Shown: positions 1 to 9,612, counted from the stretch's first letter. The stretch: 20,569 nucleotides of DNA from an uncultured Comamonadaceae bacterium (GCA_946482595.1 CAMLSD010000088.1:1-20569); one strand, 5' to 3'. Program-made: numbers and translations. The notes: generated by a model from the letters alone, not told the origin.

Positions 1-535
1 CTTCCTGGGTGATGTCGTCACCCAGCACTTCCAGCAGCTTCTCGTTGAGCACGACGATCAGCGAGTCGACATTGGCTTCCAGCTCGGCCAGGCCGGCGTC
101 AGCCTGCTTCATGCGGCGGCCACCTTCGAACTCGAAGGGCTTGGTCACCACACCCACGGTCAGGATGCCCATTTCCTTGGCCACACGCGCGATCACCGGC
201 GCCGCGCCGGTGCCGGTGCCGCCCCCCATGCCGGCGGTGATGAACAGCATGTGAGCGCCGTCCACCGCTTCACGGATGCGGTCCACCGCCTCTTCGGCGG
301 CCGACTTGCCCGCCTCAGGCTTGGAGCCTGCGCCCAGGCCGGTCGTGCCCAGCTGGATCAGCTTGTGGGCGGACGAACGGTTGAGCGCCTGCGCATCGGT
401 GTTCGCGCAGACGAACTCCACGCCCTGCACACCCTGCGACATCATGTGCTCGACGGCGTTGCCGCCGCCACCACCGACACCGATCACCTTGATCTGGGTA
501 CCCAGGTTGAATTCCTCGATCATCTCGATAGCCAT
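1..535 (-). CDS. ftsZ: Cell division GTPase FtsZ, N-terminal part (cut by window edge)
   Basis: FtsZ is the tubulin-like GTPase that polymerises into the cytoplasmic Z-ring and recruits the divisome. The frame reads [20 protein letters not shown] from an ATG at 535 and stays open to position 1, giving 178 residues. The glycine-rich nucleotide site is visible near residues 20-25, and the tubulin signature GGGTGTG lies at residues 104-110 within [13 protein letters not shown]. The start is supported by a strong AAGGAGG six bases upstream. The rest of the GTPase domain, the linker and the C-terminal peptide that binds FtsA lie outside the window. It is the last dcw gene seen here, 72 bp after ftsA, and is probably co-transcribed with it. 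Identification is essentially certain; only the 3' end is missing. Confidence 0.97.
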   Translation of the reverse strand, partial: MAIEMIEEFNLGTQIKVIGVGGGGGNAVEHMMSQGVQGVEFVCANTDAQALNRSSAHKLIQLGTTGLGAGSKPEAGKSAAEEAVDRIREAVDGAHMLFITAGMGGGTGTGAAPVIARVAKEMGILTVGVVTKPFEFEGGRRMKQADAGLAELEANVDSLIVVLNEKLLEVLGDDITQE

Positions 536-541
536 GGCTAA

Positions 542-548
542 CCTCCTT
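542..548 (-). promoter_or_regulatory. Strong ribosome binding site of ftsZ
   Basis: On the minus strand the sequence AAGGAGG ends six bases before the ftsZ ATG. It is a near-perfect Shine-Dalgarno, stronger than those of most neighbours, which rely on start/stop overlaps. This fits the high FtsZ level that division requires (inference). Confidence 0.8.
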
Positions 549-607
549 CGTCGTTGCAGTTGCCTTCAAACAAACACGATTCCCGCGGGCTGTTGCGCCC
601 AGGGTGC

Positions 608-1837
608 TTAGAAATTCCCGATGAACCAGTCCTTGACCCGCCCGAACAGCGTCTGCACCGAACCGGCCTGCTGGGCCGCCCGATGACCACGCACGCGCGA
701 CAGGCGCGCCTCCTCCAGCAGACCCATCACGGTGGCTGAGCGGGGGTTGGCCACCATGTCGTGCAGGGCCCCCGAATAGATCGGGATGCCCTTGCGCACG
801 GGCTTCAGAAAAATGTCCTCGCCGAGCTCGACCATGCCCGGCATCACCGCCGAGCCGCCGGCCAGCACGATGCCGGACGACAGCAGCTCCTCGTAGCCGC
901 TCTCGCGGATCACCTGGTGCACGAGCGAGAAGATCTCCTCGACACGCGGCTCGATCACGCCGGCCAGCGCCTGGCGGCTGAGCATGCGCGGCGCGCGGTC
1001 ACCCAGCCCCGGCACCTCGACCTGCTCGTCGGGGTTGGCCAGCAGCTGCTTGGCCACGCCATGGTCGACCTTGATCTCCTCGGCGTCCTTGGTCGGGGTG
1101 CGCAGCGCCATCGCGATGTCGCTGGTGATCAGGTCGCCCGCGATCGGGATCACCGCCGTGTGGCGGATCGCCCCGTCGGTGAAGATAGACACGTCGGTGG
1201 TGCCCGCGCCGATGTCCACCAGGGCCACGCCCAGGTCCTTTTCGTCCTCGGTGAGCACGGCCGCGGCCGAGGCGCTGGGGTTCAGCACCAGTTGCTCGAC
1301 CTCCAGGCCGCAGCGGCGCACGCACTTGACGATGTTCTCGGCCGCGCTCTGCGCGCCGGTCACGATGTGCACCTTGACCTCCAGGCGGCCGCCGCTCATG
1401 CCGATCGGCTCTTTCACCTCGTGGCCGTCGATCACGAACTCCTGCGGTTCCACCAGCAGCAGCTTCTGGTCGTTGGGGATGTTGATCGCCTTGGCGGTCT
1501 CGACCACACGCGCCACGTCCACCGGGGTGACCTCCTTGTCGCGCACGATCACCATGCCGGTGGAGTTCTGCCCCCGGATGTGGCTGCCGGTGATGCCGGT
1601 GTAGACGCGGGTGATCTTGCAGTCGGCCATCATCTCGGCCTCTTTCAGCGCCTGCTGGATGGACTGCACGGTCGCATCGATGTTGACGACCACCCCGCGC
1701 TTGAGGCCGTGCGACGGCGCGACGCCCAGACCGGCGACGCGCAGTTCGCCACCGGGCTGCACCTCGGCCACGACGGCCATCACCTTGGCCGTGCCAATGT
1801 CCAGGCCGACGACGAGATCCTTGTATTCCTTGGCCAT
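608..1837 (-). CDS. ftsA: Cell division protein FtsA (actin-like Z-ring membrane anchor)
   Basis: FtsA is an actin-family ATPase that tethers FtsZ filaments to the inner membrane and recruits later divisome proteins. The 409-residue product has the usual family length. It starts MAKEYKDLVVGLDIGTAKV, with the actin-like phosphate-1 motif GLDIGTAKV at residues 11-19. A second nucleotide motif, VDIGAGTTDVSIF, lies in the second half of the core, followed by GIVLAGGSAVMPG near residues 324-336. The C-terminus GRVKDWFIGNF is the expected amphipathic membrane-targeting helix. The ATG at 1837 lies 19 bp after the ftsQ stop, behind a weak GAGGGC. The gene ends in TAA, followed by a 72-bp gap before ftsZ. 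Confidence 0.97.
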   Translation of the reverse strand: MAKEYKDLVVGLDIGTAKVMAVVAEVQPGGELRVAGLGVAPSHGLKRGVVVNIDATVQSIQQALKEAEMMADCKITRVYTGITGSHIRGQNSTGMVIVRDKEVTPVDVARVVETAKAINIPNDQKLLLVEPQEFVIDGHEVKEPIGMSGGRLEVKVHIVTGAQSAAENIVKCVRRCGLEVEQLVLNPSASAAAVLTEDEKDLGVALVDIGAGTTDVSIFTDGAIRHTAVIPIAGDLITSDIAMALRTPTKDAEEIKVDHGVAKQLLANPDEQVEVPGLGDRAPRMLSRQALAGVIEPRVEEIFSLVHQVIRESGYEELLSSGIVLAGGSAVMPGMVELGEDIFLKPVRKGIPIYSGALHDMVANPRSATVMGLLEEARLSRVRGHRAAQQAGSVQTLFGRVKDWFIGNF

Positions 1838-1856
1838 GTTGATGTGCCCTCAGCCC

Positions 1857-2630
1857 TCAATTCCTTGCGCCAGGCCCGCGCGGCGGCGGCACCTGGGTCG
1901 TGACGCCACGAATGCGCACGGCATAGCCGTCGCTGTGGCGCAGATCTGCATATTCCAGAGGCCCGGGGTAGCGTGACGTCACCTGCGTGATGGTGGCGAC
2001 GAAACGTTCGGTCCGGGCCAGGATCTCCTGCGGCGTACCGCGACCCAGCTCGATGGCGGCACCGCGATCCAGCTCGGCGTGCCAGTGGCCACGAGAGGAC
2101 AGCGTGAGTCGATCGATGCGGGTGTCCAGCCGCTCGAACACCGTGGCGAGCTCGCGGTACAGCACCAGCACCTGCTGCGACTGGCTTTCCGGACCTTGCA
2201 GCGTGGGCAGCTGGTCGTCCTCGACGTCGCCGAGGTTGGCCTCGAACACCTCGCCGTGCGTGTTCACCAGGCGGTCCTCGCCCCAGTAGGCGGCCGCCTG
2301 ATGCTCTTCCAGCCGCACCGCCAGCCGGTTGGGCCATTCCCGGCGCACCACTGCACGTCGCACCCAGGGCACCGACTGGAAGGCCTGCTGCGTGGCGCCC
2401 AGGTCCATCGTGAACAGGTTGCCCGCCAGCTTGGGCGTGGCATTGGCCCGGATGGTCGCCACGTTGTTGCGCCCCACGTCGCCCTCGATGCGGATGCTGC
2501 GGATGCTGAACACCGGCCAGCGCGCCGCCCAGCCGATGGCCAGCCAGACGAAGGCCAGCGCCACCAGTGCACTGAGCACGGCGGCGGTGACGTTCATCAA
2601 CCGGATGTCCATGGGATGAGCGGATTGCAT
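1857..2630 (-). CDS. ftsQ: Cell division protein FtsQ
   Basis: FtsQ is a bitopic inner-membrane protein that links early cytoplasmic divisome proteins to the periplasmic FtsB/FtsL pair. The 257-residue product has a short cytoplasmic N-terminus and one hydrophobic segment at about residues 13-35 (AAVLSALVALAFVWLAIGW). A POTRA-type domain follows from about residue 41 (FSIRSIRIEGDVGRNN) and includes the typical VPWVRRAVVRREWPNRLAV stretch. A beta domain then runs to about residue 245. It sits between ddl and ftsA as usual. The start is not certain: the ATG at 2630 has only a weak upstream AGG, and an internal ATG at 2612 (MDIRLM) is possible. A 57-bp gap separates it from ddl and holds nothing recognisable. 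Confidence 0.93.
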   Translation of the reverse strand: MQSAHPMDIRLMNVTAAVLSALVALAFVWLAIGWAARWPVFSIRSIRIEGDVGRNNVATIRANATPKLAGNLFTMDLGATQQAFQSVPWVRRAVVRREWPNRLAVRLEEHQAAAYWGEDRLVNTHGEVFEANLGDVEDDQLPTLQGPESQSQQVLVLYRELATVFERLDTRIDRLTLSSRGHWHAELDRGAAIELGRGTPQEILARTERFVATITQVTSRYPGPLEYADLRHSDGYAVRIRGVTTQVPPPRGPGARN

Positions 2631-2687
2631 CTTGAGTCTGTGACCTGGGGTTCCTGCCTGTCGTTCTTCCTGTGCGGGGTGCCGGCG

Positions 2688-3653
2688 TCAGTCCATCGCC
2701 AGTTGCAGACGTGCCTGCGACACCAGCCACAGGCACAGGTGCTCGTAGGACACACCGGCGGCCTTGGCCGACATCGGCACCAGCGAATGCCCGGTCATGC
2801 CCGGCGAGGTGTTGATCTCCAGCAGGAAGGGCTTGCGGTCGGTCGCGCGGATCATCACGTCGGCACGGCCCCAGCCGCTGCAGCCCAGCGTGCGGAAGGC
2901 CTGCACGACCAGGCGCTGGATCTCGCGTTCTTCCGCCTCCGGCAGGCCGCTCGGGCAGTGGTACTGGGTGACGTCGGTGAAGTACTTGTTCTGGTAGTCG
3001 TAGTTGCCCTCGGGCGCCACGATGCGGATGACCGGCAGCGCCTCGGCCGTGGCCCCCTCACCGAGCACCGGGCAGGTGGTTTCCTCACCGGCGATGAACT
3101 CCTCGCACAGCACCTCGGCGTCATAGCGCGCCGCCAGCGCATAGGCCTGCGCACACTCTTCGGCGGACGTGACTTTGCTCAGCCCGATGGTCGAGCCTTC
3201 GCGCGCGGGCTTCACGATCATCGGCGCACCGAGCGCGGCCAGGGCGGCCACCGTCTCGTCGGCATTGGCGACGAGGCGCCAGTCCGGTGTGGGCAGGCCC
3301 TCGAAGCGCCAGATGCGCTTGGTCATGATCTTGTCCATCGCGATGGCCGAAGCCATCACGCCCGAACCGGTGTACGGAATGCGCAGCAGCTCCAGCGCGC
3401 CCTGCACCGTGCCGTCCTCGCCGTAGCGGCCATGCAGGGCGATGAAGCAGCGGGCATAACCGTCGCGCTTGAGTTCGCCCAGGTCGCGGTCGGCCGGGTC
3501 GAAGGCATAGGCGTCCACGCCCTGCGACTTCAGCGCATTGAGCACGCCGGTGCCCGACATGATCGACACCTCGCGCTCGGCCGAATCGCCGCCCATCAGC
3601 ACGGCGACCTTGCCCAGCGCCTTGGCGTCGATCGAGTGCACATCGAGTTTCAT
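2688..3653 (-). CDS. ddl: D-alanine--D-alanine ligase
   Basis: This ATP-grasp enzyme joins two D-alanines in the cytoplasm to give the dipeptide that MurF adds to the peptidoglycan precursor. The 321-residue product has the family length. Family signatures are visible: [10 protein letters not shown] at residues 21-30, [15 protein letters not shown] at 74-88, [13 protein letters not shown] at 96-108, and the C-terminal magnesium and substrate motif [15 protein letters not shown] at 279-293. The ATG at 3653 overlaps the murC stop as ATGA, so translation is probably coupled. The dcw location corresponds to the gene called ddlB in E. coli. Confidence 0.97.
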   Translation of the reverse strand: MKLDVHSIDAKALGKVAVLMGGDSAEREVSIMSGTGVLNALKSQGVDAYAFDPADRDLGELKRDGYARCFIALHGRYGEDGTVQGALELLRIPYTGSGVMASAIAMDKIMTKRIWRFEGLPTPDWRLVANADETVAALAALGAPMIVKPAREGSTIGLSKVTSAEECAQAYALAARYDAEVLCEEFIAGEETTCPVLGEGATAEALPVIRIVAPEGNYDYQNKYFTDVTQYHCPSGLPEAEEREIQRLVVQAFRTLGCSGWGRADVMIRATDRKPFLLEINTSPGMTGHSLVPMSAKAAGVSYEHLCLWLVSQARLQLAMD

Positions 3654-5056
3654 GCTTGTTCCTTCAACATCTCGCTCACCTGCGCCGGCACGGCGCCGAT
3701 GGTGCCCGCCCCCATCGTGATCACCACATCACCGGCGCGCGCGTGGTCGACGATGGCCTGTGGCATGGCCGCGATCTCGTCGACAAACACCGGGTCGACC
3801 TTGCCGGCCACCCGCAGCGCGCGTGCCAGCGAGCGGCCGTCGGCCGCCACGATCGGCGCCTCGCCCGCCGCATAGACCTCGGCCAGCAGCACGGCGTCGG
3901 CCGTGCCGATGACCTTGACGAAGTCTTCGAAGCAGTCGCGCGTGCGGGTGTAGCGGTGCGGCTGGAAGGCCAGCACGAGCCGCCGGCCCGGGAAGGCCCC
4001 GCGTGCCGCGGCCAGCGTGGCCGCCATCTCGACCGGGTGATGCCCGTAGTCGTCGATCAGCGTGAACTGCCCGCCGCCCTGCGCCGGCAGTTCACCGTAA
4101 CGCTGGAAGCGCCGGCCGACGCCGTGGAACTCCGCCAGCGCCTTGAGCACCGGGGCATCGGGCAGTTCCAGTTCGGTCGTGACGGCCAGCACGGCCAGTG
4201 CATTGAGCACGTTGTGCTCGCCGGGCAGGTTCAGCGTGACGTTCACGTCGGGCATGGCCACACCGTTGCGGCGCTGGCACACGAAGTGCATCTGGCCGTC
4301 GCGGGCCTGCACGTCGACCGCACGCACCTGCACGTCCACGCCGAAGCCGTAGGTGATGACCGGGCGGGAGATCATCGGGATGATCGAGCGCACGCCCGGG
4401 TCGTCGCCACACAGGATGGCCGCGCCGTAAAAGGGCATGCGGTGCAGGAAGTCCACGAACGCGGCCTTCAGCCGGGCGTAGTCGTGGCCGTAGGTGTCCA
4501 TGTGGTCGGCGTCGATGTTGGTCACGACCGACAGCACCGGCAGCAGGTTGAGGAAGGAGGCATCGGACTCGTCGGCCTCGACCACGATGTACTCGCCCGT
4601 GCCCAGGCGCGAGTTGGCGCCCACGCTGTTGAGCCGCCCGCCGATGACAAAGGTCGGGTCCACGCCGGCCTCGCCCAGGGCACTGGCCACCAGGCTGGTG
4701 GTGGTGGTCTTGCCGTGCGTGCCGGCGATCGCGATGCCCTGCTTGAGGCGCATCAGCTCGGCCAGCATGACCGCGCGCGGCACGACGGGCACGCGGCGCG
4801 CACGTGCGGCGATGACCTCGGGGTTGTCGGCCTTGACCGCGGTCGAGGTCACGATGGCATCGGCCCCGGCGATGTGCGCGGCCTCGTGGCCGATCATCAC
4901 CTTCACGCCCAGGCCGGCGAGGCGGCGTGTGGTGGCGCTGTCGCTCTGGTCCGACCCGGACACCGTGTAGCCCAGGTTGGCCAGCACCTCGGCGATGCCG
5001 CTCATGCCGGCCCCGCCCACGCCCACGAAATGAATGTGCTTGACGGCGTGCTTCAT
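3650..5056 (-). CDS. murC: UDP-N-acetylmuramate--L-alanine ligase MurC
   Basis: MurC is the first Mur ligase; it uses ATP to add L-alanine to UDP-MurNAc in the cytoplasm. The 468-residue protein has the N-terminal UDP-binding glycine motif [15 protein letters not shown] at about residues 11-25. The ATP-binding P-loop [10 protein letters not shown] lies at 111-120; its THGKT form is typical of MurC. The central domain shows [11 protein letters not shown] and [11 protein letters not shown], and the C-terminal domain carries DDYGHHPVE and FQPHRYTRT. It overlaps murG upstream and ddl downstream by 4 bp each (ATGA junctions). Confidence 0.98.
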   Translation of the reverse strand: MKHAVKHIHFVGVGGAGMSGIAEVLANLGYTVSGSDQSDSATTRRLAGLGVKVMIGHEAAHIAGADAIVTSTAVKADNPEVIAARARRVPVVPRAVMLAELMRLKQGIAIAGTHGKTTTTSLVASALGEAGVDPTFVIGGRLNSVGANSRLGTGEYIVVEADESDASFLNLLPVLSVVTNIDADHMDTYGHDYARLKAAFVDFLHRMPFYGAAILCGDDPGVRSIIPMISRPVITYGFGVDVQVRAVDVQARDGQMHFVCQRRNGVAMPDVNVTLNLPGEHNVLNALAVLAVTTELELPDAPVLKALAEFHGVGRRFQRYGELPAQGGGQFTLIDDYGHHPVEMAATLAAARGAFPGRRLVLAFQPHRYTRTRDCFEDFVKVIGTADAVLLAEVYAAGEAPIVAADGRSLARALRVAGKVDPVFVDEIAAMPQAIVDHARAGDVVITMGAGTIGAVPAQVSEMLKEQA

Positions 5057-6156
5057 CGCCCGCCTCCTTGAGTCTTGTTGACCAGCTTCTCGATCTCGTC
5101 GGCCACACGGGCCGCCGAACGGGGTTGTGCCAGACCGCGCGCCTTGCGGCCCATCTCCAGCAGCGTGTCACGGCTCAGACCGGCGAGCAGCTCGGCCAGG
5201 CGTTCGGGCGAAAGCTCGTCCTGCGGCAGGTGGATGGCAGCACCGTGCTGAGCCATGTACAGCGCGTTGTCGCGCTGGTGCGAGGTGGTGCTCACGACCA
5301 GCGGCACCAGGATGCTGGGCACACCGGCGGCACACAGCTCGCTCACCGTGACCGCACCGGCCCGGCAGACGATCACGTCGCACTGCGCGAGGCGTTCGGC
5401 CATGTCGTCGATGAAGGGCAGCACCTCGACCTCGGCCTGCACGTCGATGCCCTGCGCCTCGTACAGCGCCTTGACCGCATCGCGGTTGAGCTGGCCGGTC
5501 TGGTGCGTGACCCGGGGCCGCTGTGCCGCCGGGATCAGGGCGAGGGCCTTGGGCAGGGTTTCGTTCAGCACCCGGGCGCCCAGGCTGCCGCCCACGACCA
5601 GCACACGCAGCGGGCCCTCGCGGCCGGCAAACCGCTCTTCCGGCCCCGGCAGGGCTTCGATCTCTTCGCGCACCGGGTTGCCGGTCACGACCGCGCGGCG
5701 GATCTTCGTGGCCGCGGCCCCGTCGAAACCGAAGGCCACACTGTCGGCCACCGGCAGCAGCGCGCGGTTGCTCAGCAGCAGCGAGGCGTCGGCATTCACC
5801 AGCACCAGCGGCTTGAGCCGCGCGGCGGCCATCACGCCCCCCGGGAAGCAGACATAGCCGCCCATGCCGAGCACGACGTCGGCGCGCCGCTGCCCCAGGA
5901 TGCGCCAGCACGACACGAACGCGGCCAGCATGCGCAGGCCGCCGGTGAGTGTGTGCCACAGGCCCTTGCCGCGCAGGCCGCTGAAGCCGATGGTGTCCAT
6001 CACGATGCCGGCGGCCGGCACCATGCGGTTTTCCATGCCCTGCGTGGTGCCCAGCCAGCTCACGCTCCAGCCGCGGCGCTCCATCTCGCGGGCCACCGCC
6101 AGGCCGGGGATGATGTGCCCGCCGGTACCGGCCGCCATGATCACGAGGTGACTCAT
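5053..6156 (-). CDS. murG: UDP-GlcNAc:undecaprenyl-PP-MurNAc-pentapeptide GlcNAc transferase MurG
   Basis: MurG is the peripheral inner-membrane GT28-type transferase that turns lipid I into lipid II. The N-terminal glycine loop [15 protein letters not shown] begins at residue 8, [13 protein letters not shown] follows in the N-terminal domain, and the second glycine loop VVGGSLGA opens the C-terminal domain. The [11 protein letters not shown] stretch near the end is the donor-binding region. I place the start at the ATG at 6156 (367 residues): a GGAGG sits eight bases upstream of it. The longer frame from a GTG at 6165 would put its start codon inside that same Shine-Dalgarno. The gene is separated from ftsW by the repeat-filled 322-bp gap and overlaps murC by 4 bp. 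Confidence 0.97.
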   Translation of the reverse strand: MSHLVIMAAGTGGHIIPGLAVAREMERRGWSVSWLGTTQGMENRMVPAAGIVMDTIGFSGLRGKGLWHTLTGGLRMLAAFVSCWRILGQRRADVVLGMGGYVCFPGGVMAAARLKPLVLVNADASLLLSNRALLPVADSVAFGFDGAAATKIRRAVVTGNPVREEIEALPGPEERFAGREGPLRVLVVGGSLGARVLNETLPKALALIPAAQRPRVTHQTGQLNRDAVKALYEAQGIDVQAEVEVLPFIDDMAERLAQCDVIVCRAGAVTVSELCAAGVPSILVPLVVSTTSHQRDNALYMAQHGAAIHLPQDELSPERLAELLAGLSRDTLLEMGRKARGLAQPRSAARVADEIEKLVNKTQGGGR

Positions 6157-6164
6157 GCGAGGCA

Positions 6165-6169
6165 CCTCC
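6165..6169 (-). promoter_or_regulatory. Ribosome binding site deciding the murG start
   Basis: GGAGG on the minus strand lies eight bases before ATG 6156. The alternative GTG start at 6165 overlaps this motif, so the shorter MurG is favoured. Because murG is cut off from ftsW by repeats, it needs its own ribosome binding site. Confidence 0.7.
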
Positions 6170-6206
6170 GCAGGGCGGTGATGGGGCGGTGCTGGCGCGG
6201 CGCGGG

Positions 6207-6257
6207 CTTCTCCCCCTCTCCCCAGCCCTCTCCCCCTGGGCGGGGGCGAGGGAGAAG
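6207..6257 (-). repeat. Imperfect inverted repeat at the murG-proximal end of the repeat block
   Basis: A CTTCTCCCCCTC arm at 6207-6218 can pair, with two bulged bases, with GAGGGAGAAG at 6248-6257. The right arm lies inside the first 105-bp unit. Together with the palindromes below it makes the whole ftsW-murG gap prone to secondary structure. No protein-coding frame here looks real. Confidence 0.5.
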
Positions 6258-6332
6258 ACGCAATGCATCGGCCCCCTCTCCCGCTTGCGGGAGAGGGCGG
6301 GGGAGAGGGCGAGCCTCACCGCGAGCGCGCCG
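6228..6332 (-). repeat. 105-bp tandem repeat, copy 1 (REP-like, palindromic)
   Basis: This unit is directly followed by a second copy with an exact 105-bp period; I count about nine mismatches. Inside it, CCCTCTCCCGC at 6274-6284 and GCGGGAGAGGG at 6287-6297 form an 11-bp perfect inverted repeat with a two-base gap. Short intergenic palindromic repeats rich in CCCTCTCCC/GGGAGAGGG are common in high-GC proteobacterial genomes (general knowledge). The strand is nominal. Confidence 0.85.
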
Positions 6333-6437
6333 CTCTCCCTCTGGGTGCGGGCGAGGGAGAAGACGCAACGCATCGGCTCCCTCTCCCGCGTGCGGGAGAG
6401 GGCGGGGGAGAGGGCGAGCCTCACCTTGAGCGCGCTG
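6333..6437 (-). repeat. 105-bp tandem repeat, copy 2 (REP-like, palindromic)
   Basis: Second copy of the unit. Its palindrome arms are CCCTCTCCCGC at 6379-6389 and GCGGGAGAGGG at 6392-6402, the same arms as copy 1 with a different two-base centre (GT instead of TT). It ends about 40 bp before the ftsW stop codon. On the minus-strand transcript these palindromes would fold into strong hairpins between ftsW and murG. No T-run follows, so they are not classical intrinsic terminators. Confidence 0.85.
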
Positions 6438-6478
6438 CTGGCGCACTGCAAGGCCGCCCGTCGTCCACAGCATCGTGC

Positions 6479-7756
6479 TCATGCGCGCCCTCCCCGCATG
6501 AGCTGGCGGTTTTCCATGTCCACCCGCAGCACGATCGCCAGCGCGATGCAGTTCATCAGGATGGCCGAGCCGCCATAGCTCATCAGCGGCAAGGTCAGCC
6601 CCTTGGTGGGCAGCACGCCCAGGTTCACGCCGATGTTGATGAAGGCCTGCCCCCCCATCCAGATCCCGATGCCCTGGGCCAGCAGCCCGGCGAACACGCG
6701 GTCCAGCGCGATGGCCTGCCGACCGATGTGGAAGATGCGCCGCGTGAGCCAGAAGAAGGCGAAGATCACCACCGCCACACCGACAAAACCAAGCTCTTCG
6801 CCCAGCACCGCCATCAGGAAGTCGGTGTGCGCTTCGGGCAGGTAGTGCAGCTTCTCGACGCTGGAGCCCAGCCCCTGGCCGAAGATCTCGCCACGCCCGA
6901 ACGCGATCAGCGAATGCGACAGCTGATAGGCCTTGCCGAGCGTGTAGCGTTCATCCCACGGGTTCAGGTAGGCAAAGATGCGCTCGCGCCGCCATTCGCT
7001 GAAGCTGATCATCATCACGAACGCGCCTACCAGCACGGCGGTGATCAGGAAGAACATCCGGCCGTTGACACCCCCGAGGAACAGGATGCCCATCGCGATC
7101 GCGGCGATCACCATGAAGGCGCCCATGTCGGGCTCGGCCAGCAGCAGCACGCCGATGATCGCCACCGACACGGCCATCGGCCACACGGCCTGGAAGAAGC
7201 GCTGCTTGACCTCCATCTTGCGCACCATGTAGCTGGCCGCGTAGATCGCCACCGACAGCTTGGCCAGCTCCGAGGGCTGGAAGCTCATGAAACCGAGCGA
7301 TATCCAGCGCCGCGCACCGTTCACCGCGGTGCCGACAAACGGCAGCAGCACGACCCCCAGCAGCAGCAGCGAGACCAGGAACAGCAGCGACGAGTACTTC
7401 TCCCAGACCTGCATCGGGATCTGCACCGCGATCAGGGCCGCGACAAAGGCGATCCCGAGGAACAGTGCATGGCGGCTGAGGAAGTGGGTCGGCGCGTAGC
7501 GGGCGAAGCGGGGGTTGTCGGGCAGTGCCACCGAGGCCGAATACACCATCACGAGACCCAGCGCCATCAGGGCCACGGCGACCCACACCAGCGCCTGGTC
7601 GAACCCCTGGGGACGCCCCGGCTGGCCGGTGGCCACCCAGTCGCGCACCGGCAGGTCCTTGCCGTCGCGGTTGAACAGCGCCACCAGGCGGGCCCAGGCC
7701 GCACGGGCCCGTGCCTTGAAGTCTTCGCTGCCGCGCCGGGTCAGGGTGTCGCTCAT
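6479..7756 (-). CDS. ftsW: Septal peptidoglycan glycosyltransferase FtsW (SEDS family)
   Basis: FtsW is the multi-pass inner-membrane SEDS polymerase that builds septal glycan strands from lipid II together with FtsI. The 425-residue protein has a cytoplasmic N-terminal tail of about 50 residues and then some ten hydrophobic segments starting near residue 53. SEDS marks are [10 protein letters not shown] at 146-155, PSELAKL at 161-167, and the large periplasmic loop with FGQGLGSS near 292-299. [17 protein letters not shown] follows; its Asp312 corresponds to the essential SEDS aspartate. The signature [15 protein letters not shown] lies at 383-397. It overlaps murD by 4 bp (ATGA). Downstream comes the repeat block instead of the usual tight junction with murG. 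Confidence 0.97.
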   Translation of the reverse strand: MSDTLTRRGSEDFKARARAAWARLVALFNRDGKDLPVRDWVATGQPGRPQGFDQALVWVAVALMALGLVMVYSASVALPDNPRFARYAPTHFLSRHALFLGIAFVAALIAVQIPMQVWEKYSSLLFLVSLLLLGVVLLPFVGTAVNGARRWISLGFMSFQPSELAKLSVAIYAASYMVRKMEVKQRFFQAVWPMAVSVAIIGVLLLAEPDMGAFMVIAAIAMGILFLGGVNGRMFFLITAVLVGAFVMMISFSEWRRERIFAYLNPWDERYTLGKAYQLSHSLIAFGRGEIFGQGLGSSVEKLHYLPEAHTDFLMAVLGEELGFVGVAVVIFAFFWLTRRIFHIGRQAIALDRVFAGLLAQGIGIWMGGQAFINIGVNLGVLPTKGLTLPLMSYGGSAILMNCIALAIVLRVDMENRQLMRGGRA

Positions 7757-9585
7757 GCGCCCAGCTCCCCCACGTCGGATGCAAGCGCCTGCACTTCGGC
7801 CACGAAAACCTCGGCGCGATGCGCATAGTTGCGGAACATGTCCAGGCTGGCGCAGGCCGGGCTCATCAGCACGGCGTCGCCCGGCTGGGCCCGCTCGGCG
7901 CAGGCGCGCGTGGCCGCCTGCAGCGAGTCGAAGCGGGTCCGGGGCACTGCGTCGCCCAGTGCCTGTGCGATGGCTTCGGCATCACGCCCGATCAGGGCCA
8001 CGAAACGCGCATGACGCGCCACCGGCGCGGCCAGCGGCGTGAAGTCCTGGCCCTTGCCGTCACCGCCCAGGATCACCAGCAGGCGGGCCGGCTCGCGCTC
8101 GGGACCCAGCCCGTTGATCGCGGCCACTGTGGCGCCCACGTTGGTGCCCTTGCTGTCGTCGTAGAAGTCGACGTCCTTGACGGTGCCCACGAACTCGACA
8201 CGATGCGGCTCACCGGTGTATTCACGCAGGCCGTGCAGCATGGGGGCGAGCGGGCAGCCGATGGCGGTGGCCAGGGCGAGTGCAGCCAGTGCGTTCGCCG
8301 CGTTGTGGCGACCGCGCACGCGCAGCGCATCGGCCGGCATCAGGCGCTGGATGTGCAGCTCTTCGGCAGCCTCGGCCTCCTTGCGCCGACGCGCGGCGCG
8401 CGGCGTGTCGTCGCTTTCCATGGCGCGCACCAGCCAGGCCATGCCCGCCGTGGTGACCACGCCGTAGTCGCCCGGGCGGCGCGGCGCGTCCAGCCCGAAA
8501 CGCACGACATGGCGCTCCAGCGGCCGGGCAAAGCGCCCCTTCTGCGGCACCGGTGCCGGCACCATGGCCTCGACCTGCGGGTCGTCGCGGTTGATCACCA
8601 TCACGGCGTCGCGACCGAAGATGCGGGACTTGGCCGCGGCATAGGCCGCCATGTCGCCGTGCCAGTCGAGGTGATCCTGCGTGATGTTGAGCACGGCGGC
8701 CGCGCTGGGCTCGAAGTGCTGCACGCCGTCGAGCTGGAAGCTCGACAGTTCGAGCACCCAGACGTCAGGCAGATGCTCGAACACCGGCGCTGCCGGCGGC
8801 GGCGGGGCGATCGGCAAGGCGGCGGGTTCGGTGTCCAGCTCGGCATCGGTGTGCGGAAGGGTCTCGACCGTGTCGGTGTCCATGTCCGCGTCTGCTTGTG
8901 CGTCTGCTTGTGCGTCGGCTTGTGCGTCGGCTTGTGCGTCGGCCTCCACGTCAGTGTCCAGGTCGGTGCCGGGATCGCCGGGTTCGGTCGAAGTCACTGC
9001 CTGCCCCCCGTCGACCTGAGCCGTGTCTGCAGCGTCGACAGCTTCAGCCTGTGCCTCATGCACGGTCTCGGGTTCGAGGTCGAGCGCGTCCGACAGCGTC
9101 TGGAGCATGGTCGGGCCGATGTTGCCGGCCACCGCCACACGGCGGCCCGCACGTTCGATCAGCAGGGCCGCCATGGCCGTGGTGGTGGTCTTGCCGTTGG
9201 TGCCGGTGACGGCCACGACCTTGGGTGCATAGCGGCGTGTGGCCTTGAGCTCGGCCAGTGCCAGGGCAAACAGGTCCAGCTCACCCTGGACCGGCACAGC
9301 GGTCTCGCGGGCACGCGCCAGCAGCGCGGCCAGACGCTCGTCGCGCGGCGACAGGCCCGGGCTCTTGAGCACAAGCTGCACACCGTCCAGGGCGGCGGCG
9401 TCCAGCGCACCGCTCAGCCGCTCGGCGTCAGGCACATGCTGACGCAGCGCCTCGGCCTGCGGCGGCTGCTCGCGCGAGTCCCACATGCGCACGCGGGCAC
9501 CCAGGCGTGCACACCAGCGCGCCATGGCCAGGCCTGAGTCGCCAAGACCCAGTACGAGTACGGTGTTGCCCTGCAAGTCCTTCAT
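7753..9585 (-). CDS. murD: UDP-N-acetylmuramoyl-L-alanine--D-glutamate ligase MurD with a large acidic insertion
   Basis: MurD adds D-glutamate to UDP-MurNAc-L-Ala in the cytoplasm. Family marks: [14 protein letters not shown] in the N-terminal domain (11-24), P-loop [11 protein letters not shown] (126-136), GNIGPTML (154-161), [10 protein letters not shown] (277-286), [11 protein letters not shown] (300-310), [11 protein letters not shown] (425-435), [15 protein letters not shown] (476-490) and [10 protein letters not shown] (575-584). All ligase motifs are intact. The protein is 610 residues, while many bacterial MurDs are near 440-450. Most of the excess is an insertion of about 100 residues (about 168-271) rich in Asp, Ala, Thr and Glu, containing AQAD repeats. 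A second, smaller extra region (about 345-420, with [13 protein letters not shown]) resembles Burkholderiales MurD (from memory). It overlaps ftsW by 4 bp and lies 27 bp after mraY. Confidence 0.96.
   Translation of the reverse strand: MKDLQGNTVLVLGLGDSGLAMARWCARLGARVRMWDSREQPPQAEALRQHVPDAERLSGALDAAALDGVQLVLKSPGLSPRDERLAALLARARETAVPVQGELDLFALALAELKATRRYAPKVVAVTGTNGKTTTTAMAALLIERAGRRVAVAGNIGPTMLQTLSDALDLEPETVHEAQAEAVDAADTAQVDGGQAVTSTEPGDPGTDLDTDVEADAQADAQADAQADAQADADMDTDTVETLPHTDAELDTEPAALPIAPPPPAAPVFEHLPDVWVLELSSFQLDGVQHFEPSAAAVLNITQDHLDWHGDMAAYAAAKSRIFGRDAVMVINRDDPQVEAMVPAPVPQKGRFARPLERHVVRFGLDAPRRPGDYGVVTTAGMAWLVRAMESDDTPRAARRRKEAEAAEELHIQRLMPADALRVRGRHNAANALAALALATAIGCPLAPMLHGLREYTGEPHRVEFVGTVKDVDFYDDSKGTNVGATVAAINGLGPEREPARLLVILGGDGKGQDFTPLAAPVARHARFVALIGRDAEAIAQALGDAVPRTRFDSLQAATRACAERAQPGDAVLMSPACASLDMFRNYAHRAEVFVAEVQALASDVGELGA
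8891..8944 (-). repeat. 12-bp tandem repeat coding for AQAD units in MurD
   Basis: Four head-to-tail 12-bp units (TCTGCTTGTGCG, later TCGGCTTGTGCG, on the plus strand) run from 8891 to 8938, followed by a partial fifth. Read on the minus strand in the murD frame they give AlaGlnAlaAsp repeats. The period is a multiple of three, so gain or loss of units would keep the frame. Confidence 0.85.
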
Positions 9586-9612
9586 GTCGGTCAGTTCGCG
9601 TTGTCTTGAGCC

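Noticed and set aside
6189..6578. Open frames through the ftsW-murG gap as small genes
   Set aside because: Their sequences simply translate the GC-rich tandem repeat and show repeated low-complexity peptides with no start signals.
8884..8949. CRISPR-like array from regular short repeats in murD
   Set aside because: The units are 12 bp, contiguous and without spacers, and they encode an in-frame AQAD peptide, so they are a coding minisatellite.
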